Assembly (NCBI GenBank): GCA_046546235.1
Contig: JBKGYG010000086.1
Span: 1-5,038, forward strand
Length of the DNA: 5,038 nucleotides
Reading direction: 5' to 3'
DNA from: JBKGYG01 sp046546235
GTDB lineage: Bacteria; Bacillota; Clostridia; Lachnospirales; DSM-24629
Positions 5,000 to 5,038 of this stretch are shown here, piece by piece (the stretch's first letter is position 1; every line of letters starts with the position of its first letter). The notes beneath the pieces were generated by a model. The model worked only from the letters and a program-made list of their open reading frames with translations. It searched no databases and was not told the DNA's origin. The position numbers were made by a program, and so were the translations under genes.

Positions 5000-5038
5000 T
5001 ACGCAACTGAAAGATATAAGATTCATTTTTAGGAAGTT

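Noticed and set aside
4985..5026. Short minus-strand frame beginning ATG-AAT-CTT at the right edge (13 codons)
   Set aside because: No ribosome binding site, no recognisable product, and it overlaps the predicted -35 box.
1..5038. CRISPR array, insertion sequence, tRNA or rRNA
   Set aside because: No spaced direct repeats, transposase fragments, cloverleaf or conserved rRNA sequence was found on either strand by eye.

Overview
The window is AT-rich and carries tightly packed genes behind strong AAGGAGG-type ribosome binding sites, TTGACT/TATAAT-like promoters and hairpin terminators. With the protein content (a TetR-controlled ABC-2 exporter, a chemoreceptor remnant ending in the usual F-K-L, a Firmicute-type glyoxalase) this points to a low-GC Firmicute, most likely a motile member of the Clostridia. 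The species cannot be named from the sequence.

Layout. Positions 1-87 end an upstream transcript with an intrinsic terminator. A clean promoter (TTGACT, 17 bp, TAGAAT; 89-117) follows, with a perfect 8-bp-arm palindrome at 130-146 just past the expected transcription start. These drive a four-gene operon (172-3303): a TetR-family repressor, an ABC ATPase and two different but related six-helix ABC-2 permeases. The genes lie 1, 5 and 12 bp apart. The palindrome is the obvious operator, so the operon is probably a self-repressed, ligand-induced export or resistance pump; the substrate cannot be read from the sequence.

A 12-bp perfect hairpin at 3321-3358 separates the operon from a convergent gene for a metallo-beta-lactamase-fold hydrolase (3364-4101, minus). 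Its likely start is a TTG with a proper Shine-Dalgarno, not the upstream GTG. The 174-bp intergenic space to the next gene holds a plus-strand promoter and, on the minus strand, a hairpin followed by a T-run in what would be the hydrolase leader. A glyoxalase/VOC gene with a complete His-Glu-His-Glu metal site follows (4276-4644, plus).

The right end holds a damaged minus-strand gene: the last ~80 codons of a methyl-accepting chemotaxis protein. It has no start codon at its upstream end and an apparent 1-nt frameshift just before its native stop. It is still preceded by a good promoter and an SD-like sequence, as if an internal deletion had joined the gene's leader to its 3' end. A perfect 24-nt palindrome (4649-4672) ends both this remnant and the glyoxalase gene.

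No mobile element, CRISPR array, tRNA or rRNA was seen, and nothing looks like a wholly new system. The most useful second-look items are the operator, the chemoreceptor remnant, the hydrolase start and leader, and the non-canonical ATPase motifs.
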